Of a DNA stretch of 44,132 nt, positions 16,605 to 25,387 are shown one piece after another. Both the position numbers and the translations under genes were made by a program. A model generated the notes under the pieces. The model was not told where the DNA came from. It saw only the letters and a program-made list of their open reading frames with translations, and made no database searches. The stretch comes from Eubacteriales Family XIII. Incertae Sedis bacterium (GTDB lineage Bacteria; Bacillota; Clostridia; Peptostreptococcales; Anaerovoracaceae), in the NCBI GenBank assembly GCA_031272365.1, contig JAISTX010000061.1, positions 1 through 44,132 on the forward strand. The letters are read 5' to 3'. Each line of letters opens with the position of its first letter. The first letter of the stretch is position 1.

Positions 16605-17606
16605 ATGGATCAGCAAGCCGGGAGGAGCAACGCGTTTTCCAATCTGCTGCGCATGGACCAGAGCGCGCTACTGATTGCGCTCTTCGTAATCTGCGGCATA
16701 CTCTCGTTTTTGTCGCCGGTCTTCTTTTCGTCGAACAACATCATGAACATCCTGCGGCAGGCGTCGCCGAACCTGATCGCCGCCACCGGGATGGCGCTGA
16801 TCATCCTGTCCGGCGAGATCGACCTGTCCGTCGGCTCGCTGCAGGCGTTCGCGGGGGTGCTCGGCGTGATGGCGATGAACCGCACCGGCAGCATCTTCAT
16901 GGGGGTCGTCGTGACGCTGGCCGTCGGCTGCGGCGCCGGCTTCTTCAACGGCTTCCTCGTCACGAAGCTGAAGCTGAACTCGCTGATCGCGACGCTGGGC
17001 ACGATGGCGATCTTCCGGGGCGTCATCATGGTGATCACGCAGGCGGTCTCGCAGCCGATCCGCGTGAAGGGGTTCTCCGAGATCGGCATGGGCAGCATCG
17101 GGATCTTCCCCATCCCGCTGCTGATCGCGATCCTTTTGATCCTCTTCTTCTACTTCGTCCTGAACAACACGATCTTCGGGCGCTACATCTACGCGGTCGG
17201 CGGCAACAAGGACGCCTCGACGCTTGCGGGGCTCAGCGTGACCCGGATCAAGCTCATGGTCTTCGTCGTGGGCAACATCCTGTTCGCGGTCAGCGCCGTG
17301 ATCCTCACCTCGCGCCTCGACTCGGGCCAGCCGATCGCGGGCAGCGGCATGGAGATGACCGTGATCGCGGCCGTCATCCTCGGGGGCGTCAGCCTCTCGG
17401 GCGGCAGCGGCAGCCTGATCGGCGCGATCATCGGCGTCCTGATCCTCAACGTCCTGCAGAACGGCCTCGTCCTCATGGACGTCAACACCTTCTACCACGA
17501 CATCGTGCGCGGCGTCGTCATCATCGTGGCGGTCTACCTCGATGTGCAGCGCAAGGCGAGCGCGGAGATCCGCCTGCTGAAGGAGTCGCAGGCGATGCTG
17601 AAATAA
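16605..17606 (+). CDS. sugar ABC transporter permease (RbsC family)
   Basis: A 333-residue inner-membrane permease with 8-10 hydrophobic segments. The family signature is visible near residues 245-270 (GMEMTVIAAVILGGVSLSGG), which contacts the ATPase. Also typical are SGEIDLSVGS near residue 65-75 and NTIFGRYIYAVGGNKDAS near 190. The ATG at 16605 is preceded by GGAGG. It lies after the binding protein and 20 bases before the ATPase gene. Substrate specificity cannot be read from the permease. Confidence 0.92.
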   Translation: MDQQAGRSNAFSNLLRMDQSALLIALFVICGILSFLSPVFFSSNNIMNILRQASPNLIAATGMALIILSGEIDLSVGSLQAFAGVLGVMAMNRTGSIFMGVVVTLAVGCGAGFFNGFLVTKLKLNSLIATLGTMAIFRGVIMVITQAVSQPIRVKGFSEIGMGSIGIFPIPLLIAILLILFFYFVLNNTIFGRYIYAVGGNKDASTLAGLSVTRIKLMVFVVGNILFAVSAVILTSRLDSGQPIAGSGMEMTVIAAVILGGVSLSGGSGSLIGAIIGVLILNVLQNGLVLMDVNTFYHDIVRGVVIIVAVYLDVQRKASAEIRLLKESQAMLK

Positions 17607-17626
17607 CCATAAAGAAAGGCGATGCG

Positions 17627-19114
17627 GTGATGGGCTACGATTCCTGGATTGAGCTGAAAGGCATCTCGAAGTATTTCCCGGGCGTCCACGCGCTGGACAA
17701 CGTCAGGTTCGACCTGCGCAAAGGCGAGGTGCACGCGCTGATGGGCGAGAACGGCGCGGGCAAGTCCACGCTGATCAAGATCATCTCGGGGCTGTACGAC
17801 TACTCCTCCGGGAACCTCTTCTTCGAAGGGGAGAAGGTGGCGTTCCGCTCGCCGCAGGAGGCCATCCGGAAGGGGATCAGCGTGATCTACCAGGAGCTGA
17901 ACCTGATCCCGAACATGTCGATCGCGGAGAACATCTACTTCTCGCACCTGCCCGCGGGCAGGCTGGGGGTCATCAACAAGGAGAAGGTCCACAGCGACAC
18001 GCGGGAGCTTTTGCGCTACATCGGCTTGGACGAGAACCCGCGGACGCTGCTCAAGACGCTCCCGATCGCGAAGCAGCAGCTCGTGGAGATCGCGAAGGCC
18101 ATCTCCATGGACGCGAAGGTCATCGTCATGGACGAGCCCACCTCCGCGCTGAGCCCGGCGGAGATCAAGAACCTCTTCCGCGTGATCAGGGACCTGAAGG
18201 CGAAGGGCTGCGGCGTCGTCTACGTGTCCCACAAGCTGGACGAGGTGCTCGAGGTCACCGACCGCGTCACCGTGCTGCGGGACGGCAAATACGTCGGCAC
18301 GGTGGACACGCGGGGAACGGACCAGCAGCAGCTGATCTCCATGATGGTCGGCCGGGAGCTGAAGGACCTGTACCCGAAGCAGGGCGGGGAGGTCGGCGAG
18401 GTGGTGCTGAATGTGGAGAACCTGTGCAGCTACCACGTCCGGGACATCTCCTTCCACGTCCGCGCCGGCGAGATCGTCGGGTTCTCCGGGCTGATGGGCG
18501 CGGGGCGGACGGAGCTGACCCACGCGATCATCGGGTCGGACAAGCGGCTGTCCGGCAGGGTCGAGGTCGGCGGCGTCCCCTTGGAGAAGAACGAGACCTC
18601 CGAGGCGCACCTGCGCGGCATCGGCTACGTTCCGGAGAACCGGAAGGAGCAGGGGATCTTCTCGAACGCGAACATCAAGTTCAACATCACGATCTCCTCC
18701 TTGAAGGGCTTCTCCTCCTTCGCGAAGATCTCCCGCGGCAAGGAGATGGGCGCCGTCAACGGCATGGTCGACAAGCTCGGCATCAAGACGCCGTCGGTCA
18801 GCCAGCTGATCCAGAAGCTGTCGGGCGGCAACCAGCAGAAGGTGATCCTCGCCCGGTCGCTCGTCAAGGAGGACCTGAAGGTCCTGATCGTCGACGAGCC
18901 GACGCGCGGCATCGACATCGGCGCGAAGGCCGAGATCTACACGATCCTCGACCAGCTGACGCAGCAGGGGATCGGCGTGCTGATCATCTCGTCGGAGATG
19001 GCCGAGATCATCAGCATGTGCGACCGCGTCTACATCATGAAGCACGGGCGGATTTCCGCCGAGCTGAGAAAGGGAGAGGCGACGCAGGAAGTGTTGCTTG
19101 AAAAGGCGATCTGA
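17627..19114 (+). CDS. sugar ABC transporter ATP-binding protein (RbsA/MglA type, two ATPase domains)
   Basis: A 495-residue cytosolic ATPase with two ABC modules. Domain 1: Walker A GENGAGKST at about residues 41-49, Walker B VIVMDEPTSAL and the loose signature LPIAKQQLVEIAKAI. Domain 2: the usual degenerate Walker A LMGAGRTEL near 290, signature LSGGNQQKV near 398 and VLIVDEPTRGID. This asymmetry is normal for the ribose/galactose importer family. Start: GTG 17627, which lies 7 bases after AAAGG; the ATG at 17630 is an alternative. The last gene of the importer, it is followed 23 bases later by the mannosidase gene. Confidence 0.93.
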   Translation: MMGYDSWIELKGISKYFPGVHALDNVRFDLRKGEVHALMGENGAGKSTLIKIISGLYDYSSGNLFFEGEKVAFRSPQEAIRKGISVIYQELNLIPNMSIAENIYFSHLPAGRLGVINKEKVHSDTRELLRYIGLDENPRTLLKTLPIAKQQLVEIAKAISMDAKVIVMDEPTSALSPAEIKNLFRVIRDLKAKGCGVVYVSHKLDEVLEVTDRVTVLRDGKYVGTVDTRGTDQQQLISMMVGRELKDLYPKQGGEVGEVVLNVENLCSYHVRDISFHVRAGEIVGFSGLMGAGRTELTHAIIGSDKRLSGRVEVGGVPLEKNETSEAHLRGIGYVPENRKEQGIFSNANIKFNITISSLKGFSSFAKISRGKEMGAVNGMVDKLGIKTPSVSQLIQKLSGGNQQKVILARSLVKEDLKVLIVDEPTRGIDIGAKAEIYTILDQLTQQGIGVLIISSEMAEIISMCDRVYIMKHGRISAELRKGEATQEVLLEKAI

Positions 19115-19137
19115 GGAAGCGCGCAAGGAGGCAGGAC

Positions 19138-22100
19138 ATGGACAAAATCAGGCAGTGGATCGAATCCGCGGAAGAGATCATCGCGAAGCTCTCCGCGGCG
19201 GGGCAGCCCGGGGTCTGCAAATTTGCGCAGGGCGATGTAGAGGGCTGCGAGGCCCCGGATTTCGACGACGCCGCGTGGAAGCCCGTCATGGGGAAGGGCG
19301 CGCCGATCAACGGGATCAACGTGAATTCCGGCGACGTGGGGCCCAGCGAGGAGACGCTCGACCTGTGCGACTGGTCGATGGCCCAGGGGCCCGCGGCCAT
19401 GCGGAAGGTGTTCTCGCTTCCGGGCGAGATCGAGGGGATACCGACAGAGGGCACAAAGGTCTACCTCACGATGACCATGCTCGCGCCGGTCGAGGTGTAC
19501 GTGGACGGGGGGCTGGCGGCGGCCTACCGCTATTGGGGGGACAGCCGCCATTGCGAGATCACGGTGACCGGGTCGTACCGGAGGGGCGCGACGCACGTGC
19601 TGGTGTTCAAGACCCCCGAAAACGACGGGGACGCCCATCTGGGGGTCTACATCAACAACGAGGAACTCGAGCGCAGGATGCTCGACCTTTCGGCGGCTAC
19701 CGCCCAGCTGCGGTTCTTGGGGAGGCTGAAGGCCCTTGCCCCGGGGCGCGTGGCGGGTGTGGCGGAGCGGCTGGACGCCTCTTTGCATCCATCCGGGCTT
19801 TTGGGGCGGGACTGGGGGCTGATCGATTCGGACCTGCGCCTGATCGACGAGGCGCTTTTGGAGATCGACGACCTGGCGAAGACGTTCCGGGTCCACCTGG
19901 TCGCCCACGCCCACATCGACCTGAACTGGCTGTGGGACATGGAGGACACGAAGGAGATCTGCGTGCGGGACTTCCGGACGATCGTCGGCATGATGGACGA
20001 GAACCCGGACCTGTGCTTCTCCCAGAGCCAGGCCGCCGTGTACGACATCGTCCGCCGCGAGGACCCCGAAACCTTCGCCCGCGTGCTCGAGAAGATCAAG
20101 GAGGGGCGCTGGGAGGTCACGGCGGCGACGTGGACGGAGCACGACCTGTACACGTCCGGCGACGAGGTCTTCGCCAACCAGCTGCTGCAGTCCTACCGCT
20201 TCTTGGGGGACGCGCTCGGGGCGGGCTTCCCCCGCGTGTGCTGGGAGCCCGACACCTTCGGCCACCCGGCGACCGTGCCGAACGTGCTCGCGAAGGCCGG
20301 CGTGCGCTACTACTACCATTTCCGGTGCAACAACAGCGGGCACGCGTTGAAATGGTGGGAGGGCACGGACGGGTCGCGCCTGCTGGATTTCTGCTTCGGG
20401 CCGTACAACAACGCGCTGCGGCCGGCGAACATCATGCCGGTCGTGGAAGAGTTTTTCGATGCCTACGGCGTGCGCGTCAGCATGTTCGTGTTCGGGGTCG
20501 GCGACCACGGCGGCGGGCCCGCGCGGCGCGACATCGCCGTCAAGCGTTTCCTGGACAAGAAGCCCGGGCTGCCCCGGCTGGTGTTTTCGCGGGCCTGCGA
20601 CTTCTTCGACGAGGCGCTCGCCGCGAAGGCGGACTGGCCGGTGCACGCCGGGGAGCAGGACTTCATCTTCGAGGGCACCTACACGACGAAGTCGAAGACG
20701 AAAAACTACCTCCGCGCGGGCGAGTCTCGCCTGAAGGACGCGCAGGCGGCGGCTGCGCTCGCGCTCGCAAGCGGCGCGGGCGCCGAGGCCATAGCGGCGG
20801 CAAACAAAACGTTTGACAGCGCGTGGAGAAGCGTCTGCTTCAACGGCTTCCACGACATCGCCTGCGGGTGCAACATCAAGGCGGCGGACGCGTACACCTT
20901 CCAAATCGGAGAGGAAGCGCTCCGCGCGGCGGAGGGCATCCTGCCGTCCTTGCTCGGGGTGGAGGAAGGGGACGGCGTGGCGGTGTTCAACCCGCTGTCC
21001 TTCGAGCGGACGGACATCGCGGTAGCCGCCGCGCCCGGCCAGCCGGACGGGGCGGTGCGCGTCCGGTGGGACGGCGGGGAGGCCCCGGGCCAGGTGTGCG
21101 GCGGGGCGCTGCATTTCACCGCCTCCGGGGTGCCCGGGCTCTCCGTCCGCAACTACACGGTCGAGGCGGCCGGCGCCGCGGAGCCGCCCATGCCCCTGTC
21201 CATCGCGCGGGGCATCGAGGACGGCAGCGTCCTGCGCTGCGAAAGCGCGCGCTACGTCCTGGAGATCGGCGCGCGGACGGGGACCGTGGTGCGCCTCTAC
21301 GACAAGTTGGAGGATGTGGATGTGCTGAAGCCGGCCGTGGGCTACACCGAGGTGCCCGGCGCCTATTTCGCGCAGCGCAGCTCCGGCCTGCTGAAGGCCC
21401 AGATCGAGGAGCCGCACATCATGTCCGCCTGGGCGCTCGGGAATGAAAAAGAATGCTATTTCCTCATCGACACGCCCGAAATCGAGGTGGTGCAGAACGG
21501 GGCGGTCTTCACGCGGTTCCGGATCAGCCGGTCGTGGCGCGCCTCCCGGTTCACGCAGCTCGTCACGCTGTACCGGGATCTGCCGAGGGTGGATTTCGAC
21601 TTCCTGCTCGACTGGCAGGAGCTGGGGGACTGCAGGGCCGGCGTCCCCGTCCTGAAGATGGGGTTCACGGCGGGCATCGAAGCGCCCCGGTACATCTACG
21701 AGGCCCCGTTCGGCAGCGTGGAGCGCACGGAGCAAAACGCGGAGCGCCCGGCCTACCGGTACGCCGCGCTGTGCGGGGACGGCAGGGCGCTGGCCCTGTT
21801 CAACGACAACAAGCACGGCTTCTCCGTGTCCGGCGGGCAGGTTTTCGCGACGCTTGTGCGCGGGTCTTATTCGCCGGACGCTGCCCCAGACAAAGGGGAG
21901 GTGAGCGGGCGGATCGCCATCCGCCCCTACAGTGGAGAGGCGCGCCGCGCCGATTTCCTGCGCGGCGCCATGGAGGTGAACCAGCCGCTCGCCGGGCTTT
22001 GGGGCCGGGCGCCGGAAGCGGGGCTCGCCCTGGGGTCCTCCAGGGACAACGTCGTCATCACCTCCGTCAAGCCGTCCTGCGATGGCGAGGGGCTGGTCGT

Positions 22101-22278
22101 CACGGCCCAGGAGGCGGAGGGGCGGCCGGCGCGCGCGCGGTTGTTATTCCCAAAAAACACGGAACGGGCCTGCGAGGCGGATCTGCTGCAGCGGCCTTTG
22201 CGGGAGCTGGCTTTGGAGGGCGGGGCGGCCACGGTGGCCTTCGCGCCCTATGAAATCAAATCCTTTAAATGCAGATAG
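19138..22278 (+). CDS. alpha-mannosidase, glycoside hydrolase family 38
   Basis: A 1,046-residue enzyme predicted to release mannose from alpha-mannosides. No signal peptide is seen, so it should act in the cytosol on imported sugars. The N-terminal 250 residues are a beta-sandwich-like lead. The GH38 zinc site is in HAHIDLNWLWDME (near 257) and the nucleophile Asp is in WEPDTFGHPATVPN (near 369). FHDIACGCNIKAAD (near 571) matches the family's late FHDxxxG block. A C-terminal GH38 beta domain runs to the end. The ATG at 19138 follows AAGGAGGC. It is placed after a sugar importer and before UroD-like, ROK and isomerase genes, which supports the sugar role. Confidence 0.92.
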   Translation: MDKIRQWIESAEEIIAKLSAAGQPGVCKFAQGDVEGCEAPDFDDAAWKPVMGKGAPINGINVNSGDVGPSEETLDLCDWSMAQGPAAMRKVFSLPGEIEGIPTEGTKVYLTMTMLAPVEVYVDGGLAAAYRYWGDSRHCEITVTGSYRRGATHVLVFKTPENDGDAHLGVYINNEELERRMLDLSAATAQLRFLGRLKALAPGRVAGVAERLDASLHPSGLLGRDWGLIDSDLRLIDEALLEIDDLAKTFRVHLVAHAHIDLNWLWDMEDTKEICVRDFRTIVGMMDENPDLCFSQSQAAVYDIVRREDPETFARVLEKIKEGRWEVTAATWTEHDLYTSGDEVFANQLLQSYRFLGDALGAGFPRVCWEPDTFGHPATVPNVLAKAGVRYYYHFRCNNSGHALKWWEGTDGSRLLDFCFGPYNNALRPANIMPVVEEFFDAYGVRVSMFVFGVGDHGGGPARRDIAVKRFLDKKPGLPRLVFSRACDFFDEALAAKADWPVHAGEQDFIFEGTYTTKSKTKNYLRAGESRLKDAQAAAALALASGAGAEAIAAANKTFDSAWRSVCFNGFHDIACGCNIKAADAYTFQIGEEALRAAEGILPSLLGVEEGDGVAVFNPLSFERTDIAVAAAPGQPDGAVRVRWDGGEAPGQVCGGALHFTASGVPGLSVRNYTVEAAGAAEPPMPLSIARGIEDGSVLRCESARYVLEIGARTGTVVRLYDKLEDVDVLKPAVGYTEVPGAYFAQRSSGLLKAQIEEPHIMSAWALGNEKECYFLIDTPEIEVVQNGAVFTRFRISRSWRASRFTQLVTLYRDLPRVDFDFLLDWQELGDCRAGVPVLKMGFTAGIEAPRYIYEAPFGSVERTEQNAERPAYRYAALCGDGRALALFNDNKHGFSVSGGQVFATLVRGSYSPDAAPDKGEVSGRIAIRPYSGEARRADFLRGAMEVNQPLAGLWGRAPEAGLALGSSRDNVVITSVKPSCDGEGLVVTAQEAEGRPARARLLFPKNTERACEADLLQRPLRELALEGGAATVAFAPYEIKSFKCR

Positions 22279-22290
22279 GAGGAGGATGCC

Positions 22291-23385
22291 ATGAAAGGAG
22301 CGGAAGTCGTCAAGGCGACGTATGAGAGGCGGGCGCCGAACAACGCCTTTTGGATCGGGAACCCGTCGGAGGACGCGAAAAACATCTATCTGGAGCATTT
22401 CGGCATCCCCCGGGAGGTGCTGACGCCGGAGGAGAAGCACTACGCGGAGATGAGCGTTTTGACGTCGGAGAAGGTCGGCAAGGCGGACATGCTGCTCGCG
22501 AAGGAGCTGAAGAGCGATCTGATCTGGCTGTCCCCGGAGCTGGACTTCCTCACGTGGAAGCACCCGGAGGGCAAGCCGATGTTCGACGTGCTCGGCGGCA
22601 AGAAGCGGGTCAGCCTGAACGACCCGGGCGTGTTCGCCTACACCGAGGACGTGGCAGAAGTGGAAAGATTCCCGTGGCCGACGACGGACCACCTGGACTT
22701 CTCGTCGAACATCGCGAAGGTGGAGATGGCGGAGGAGATGGATCTTGCGGTCATCGGCGGGTTCTGGTGCATGTTCTTCCATGTCGCCTGCGACTTCTTC
22801 AGCATGGAGGAGTACTTCATCAAGATGCACACAAACCCCGCCGTCGTGGAGGCGGTGACGGAGCGCATCACGGACTTCTACCTCGAGGCGAACAAGAAGT
22901 ACTTCGACCAGATGGCCGGCCGCCTGACGAGCGCCTTCTTCGGCAACGACCTCGGCAGCCAGATCTCCTGCCTGATGAGCCTCGAGTTTTTCGACCGCTT
23001 CATCGCGCCTTACGCGAAGAAGCTCATCGACCAGATGAAGCGCTACGGGCTCAAGGTCACCATCCACTCCTGCGGGGCGATCTACGACCTGATCCCCCGG
23101 CTCATCGAACTCGGCGTGGACTGCCTCCACCCGCTCCAGGCCAAGGCGACCGGCATGCAGCCGGAGCGCCTCGCGCGGGAGTTTGGCGGCGACCTCATCT
23201 TCATGGGCGGGGTCGACCAGCAGGAGCTGCTGACGTTCGGGACCGCGCAGCAGGTCAAGGACCGGGTGCACGAGTTGCGCGAGATCTTCGGGGACAACTA
23301 CATCGTCTCGCCGAGCCACGAAGCGCTGCTGCCCAACGTGCCCCTGGAAAACGTCCTGGCGATGTGCGAGGCGGCATGCGACTGA
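22291..23385 (+). CDS. uroporphyrinogen decarboxylase (URO-D) family protein
   Basis: A 364-residue TIM-barrel protein. The C-terminal block TIHSCGAIYDLIPRLIELGVD, followed by HPLQAKATGMQPERL and FMGGVDQQ, is typical of the URO-D/methyltransferase superfamily. This branch is often found in carbohydrate gene clusters and is unlikely to be HemE, because no heme genes are nearby and the N-terminal substrate loop differs. The ATG at 22291 follows AGGAGGAGG; it begins 12 bases after the mannosidase stop. Its role in sugar use is not established. A corrinoid-dependent demethylase role, for instance on O-methyl sugars, is only a guess. Confidence 0.82.
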   Translation: MKGAEVVKATYERRAPNNAFWIGNPSEDAKNIYLEHFGIPREVLTPEEKHYAEMSVLTSEKVGKADMLLAKELKSDLIWLSPELDFLTWKHPEGKPMFDVLGGKKRVSLNDPGVFAYTEDVAEVERFPWPTTDHLDFSSNIAKVEMAEEMDLAVIGGFWCMFFHVACDFFSMEEYFIKMHTNPAVVEAVTERITDFYLEANKKYFDQMAGRLTSAFFGNDLGSQISCLMSLEFFDRFIAPYAKKLIDQMKRYGLKVTIHSCGAIYDLIPRLIELGVDCLHPLQAKATGMQPERLAREFGGDLIFMGGVDQQELLTFGTAQQVKDRVHELREIFGDNYIVSPSHEALLPNVPLENVLAMCEAACD

Positions 23386-23411
23386 CACATGCAGGGATTC
23401 GGTATATCCGG

Positions 23412-23417
23412 TATAAT
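23412..23417 (+). promoter_or_regulatory. putative -10 element before the ROK regulator
   Basis: Consensus TATAAT 20 bases before the TTG start codon of the ROK gene, in the 52-base gap after the UroD-like gene. No convincing -35 is seen at 16-18 bases. It suggests the regulator can be transcribed apart from the operon. Confidence 0.4.
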
Positions 23418-23437
23418 AGTGGGCGAAGGAGATTTTT

Positions 23438-24667
23438 TTGAGCAAGTATTCGACGACGCTGAGGAAGGGCGCGAACCAGAGCACGATCAAAAACGCAAAC
23501 AGGAGCCTGGTGCTGGAGGCGCTGAATTCCTATGGCACGGCTTCCCGGACGGACCTGGCGCGCATCACAGGGCTCACGAAAACCTCGATCACGAACATCA
23601 CGACGGAGCTGCTCGAGCAGGGCGTGATCTGCGAGACGGACCCCGGCGGGGGCGGCGGCGGCGGCATCGGCAGGAACCCCGTGATGCTCGAAATCGCGCA
23701 GGGCTCCCCGCTGGCGCTCGGGTTCAGCATCAACCGCGATTTTGGTTATTTCTCGCTCATCAACCTGAAGGGCGACATCGTGCGGGAGGACATGCTGTTC
23801 CTGCACGACATCGAGACGGCGGAGGCTTTCCTCGACGGCATCATGGCCCTGTGCGAGAAGCAGCTCAGCTTCGCGAAGGAGCAGAAGAAGCGCGTCATCG
23901 GCATCGGCATCGCGTCCATCGGGCCGATTGACATCCGCAAGGGCGAGATCGCCAACCCGCCGAACTCGAAGGTGCTGAAAGACATCCCCATCGTGGACCG
24001 CATCAAGGAGCGGTTCCGCCTCCCCGTCGTCCTGAATAACGATATGAACGCGAGCGCCCTCGCGGAGAAGCTCTTCGGCTGCGGGAAGCGGTTGACGAAC
24101 TTCGTCTACCTCGGCGTCACGAACGGCATCGGGGCGGGCGTGGTCCTGGACAAGCGGCTCCTGATGGGCGAGAACGGGTTCGCGGCGGAGGTCGGCCACA
24201 TCAGCATCGACTACAAGGGCAAGCCGTGCCCCTGCGGGAACGTCGGCTGCCTCGAGCGGTACGCCGGGATCCCGGCGATCGAGGAGCACGCGCGGGAGGT
24301 GGCGGGCGGCCAGGCGAGCCTGCTGTCGCTCATCCCGTCCATCCGCTGGTTTGACATCGTCGACGCGGCGCGCAAACAGGACAAGGTGGCGCTGGCGATC
24401 CTGGACGACCTGACGGGCTGGCTGACGGCGGGCATGGTCGCGATCGCGAACGCCTACGACCCGGAGGTGATCTTCATCGGGCACGAGCTCGCGGTGGCGG
24501 GGGATTTCGTCGTCGGCGAGTTGGAGCGGCGGATCAACGAGCGGGTTTTCTCCAAGGGCATCCAAAAGGTGAAGGTGCAGCTGTCCGGGTTCGCCGACAA
24601 GATGTACCGGATCAACGGGCCGGCGCTGCTCGCCAACGAGTATTTCCGGGGCAATGTGCAGATCTGA
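23438..24667 (+). CDS. ROK-family transcriptional regulator
   Basis: A 409-residue protein with an N-terminal winged helix-turn-helix (about residues 15-75: SLVLEALNSYGTASRTDLAR, then ITGLTKTSITNITTELLEQG). This is followed by a ROK sugar-kinase-fold domain. The ROK zinc motif CPCGNVGCLERYAG is near residue 263, and sugar-binding ENGFAAEVGHI lies just before it. Such NagC/Mlc/XylR-like proteins repress sugar genes until a sugar binds. A Gly-rich run (seven Gly) joins the two domains. The TTG at 23438 follows GAAGGAGA with six bases between. The likely target is the surrounding mannoside locus; this is inference. Confidence 0.92.
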   Translation: MSKYSTTLRKGANQSTIKNANRSLVLEALNSYGTASRTDLARITGLTKTSITNITTELLEQGVICETDPGGGGGGGIGRNPVMLEIAQGSPLALGFSINRDFGYFSLINLKGDIVREDMLFLHDIETAEAFLDGIMALCEKQLSFAKEQKKRVIGIGIASIGPIDIRKGEIANPPNSKVLKDIPIVDRIKERFRLPVVLNNDMNASALAEKLFGCGKRLTNFVYLGVTNGIGAGVVLDKRLLMGENGFAAEVGHISIDYKGKPCPCGNVGCLERYAGIPAIEEHAREVAGGQASLLSLIPSIRWFDIVDAARKQDKVALAILDDLTGWLTAGMVAIANAYDPEVIFIGHELAVAGDFVVGELERRINERVFSKGIQKVKVQLSGFADKMYRINGPALLANEYFRGNVQI

Positions 24668-24681
24668 AGGGAGTTGAGACA

Positions 24682-25368
24682 GTGAAACGTTCGGAGATAG
24701 AAGAAGCGATCGTTTGGGCGAAGGCGCTGCTTGCGGAGCGCAGGTTCTGCCTGCCGCCGTTCGGCCAGTGGACGCTGGGCGACTGGAGGGCAAACTACGG
24801 CGCGGCGGAAAGCGTGCGCCGGCTCATGCTCGGCTGGGACGTCACGGATTACGGCATGGGGGATTTCGCGGCGGTGGGGAGCATCCTGTTCACGCTCCGC
24901 AACGGGGACCTGCACGACCGGTCGCTGGGCACGCCCTACGCGGAGAAGGTCATCCCGGTCATGGACGGGCAGCGCCTGCCGATGCACTACCACGCGATGA
25001 AGACGGAGGACATCATCAACCGCGGCGGCGGCCTGATGCACATCGCGCTCTGGAACGCGCTGGCGGACGGCGGGGTGGACGGGGGCGCGGATGTCCGGGT
25101 CTTCGTCGACGGCATCCTGCGCACCGTGAAGCCCGGCGAGGAGCTGCTCCTCGCGCCGGGCAGCAGCATATCGCTGACGCCGAGGCTCTACCACATCTTC
25201 GGGGCGAAGCAGGGCACGGGGCCTGTGCTCGTCGGCGAGGTCTCTTCCGTCAACGACGACAATACGGACAATTATTTCTACGAAAAGGTGCTGCGCTTCA
25301 CGGAGATCGAGGAGGACGTGCCCCTCACCGTGCCGCTCTGCAACGAATACGACAGGGCGCTGGGTTAG
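24682..25368 (+). CDS. D-lyxose/D-mannose ketol-isomerase (cupin)
   Basis: A 228-residue cytosolic cupin of the D-lyxose isomerase family (about 225-230 residues). It interconverts D-lyxose/D-xylulose and, in characterised members, D-mannose/D-fructose. The metal ligands are visible as MHYHAMKTEDI (two His and Glu) near residues 107-117 and a later His in RLYHIFGAK. The start is GTG 24682 with AAGGGAG upstream. It sits 14 bases after the ROK gene, so it is co-transcribed. Next to an alpha-mannosidase the mannose-to-fructose reaction is the most sensible role, with the PfkB-type kinase at 27776 able to follow. Specificity is inferred. Confidence 0.85.
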   Translation: MKRSEIEEAIVWAKALLAERRFCLPPFGQWTLGDWRANYGAAESVRRLMLGWDVTDYGMGDFAAVGSILFTLRNGDLHDRSLGTPYAEKVIPVMDGQRLPMHYHAMKTEDIINRGGGLMHIALWNALADGGVDGGADVRVFVDGILRTVKPGEELLLAPGSSISLTPRLYHIFGAKQGTGPVLVGEVSSVNDDNTDNYFYEKVLRFTEIEEDVPLTVPLCNEYDRALG

Positions 25369-25387
25369 GGCCGGCCCGGCTCAGCGC
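25357..25387. terminator. hairpin between the converging isomerase and fusion genes
   Basis: GCGCTG (25357-25362) pairs with CAGCGC (25382-25387), and GGGCCGGCCC is self-complementary between them. It sits exactly at the convergent gene ends, so it may stop or separate transcription from both sides. No T-run is present. Confidence 0.35.

Noticed and set aside
19030..21816. Long antisense frame of 928 codons across the mannosidase gene
   Set aside because: Low-complexity product, no ribosome-binding site, and the sense strand keeps all GH38 motifs.
22291..23385. HemE (true uroporphyrinogen decarboxylase)
   Set aside because: No other heme genes are present and the context is carbohydrate use, so only the superfamily is named.
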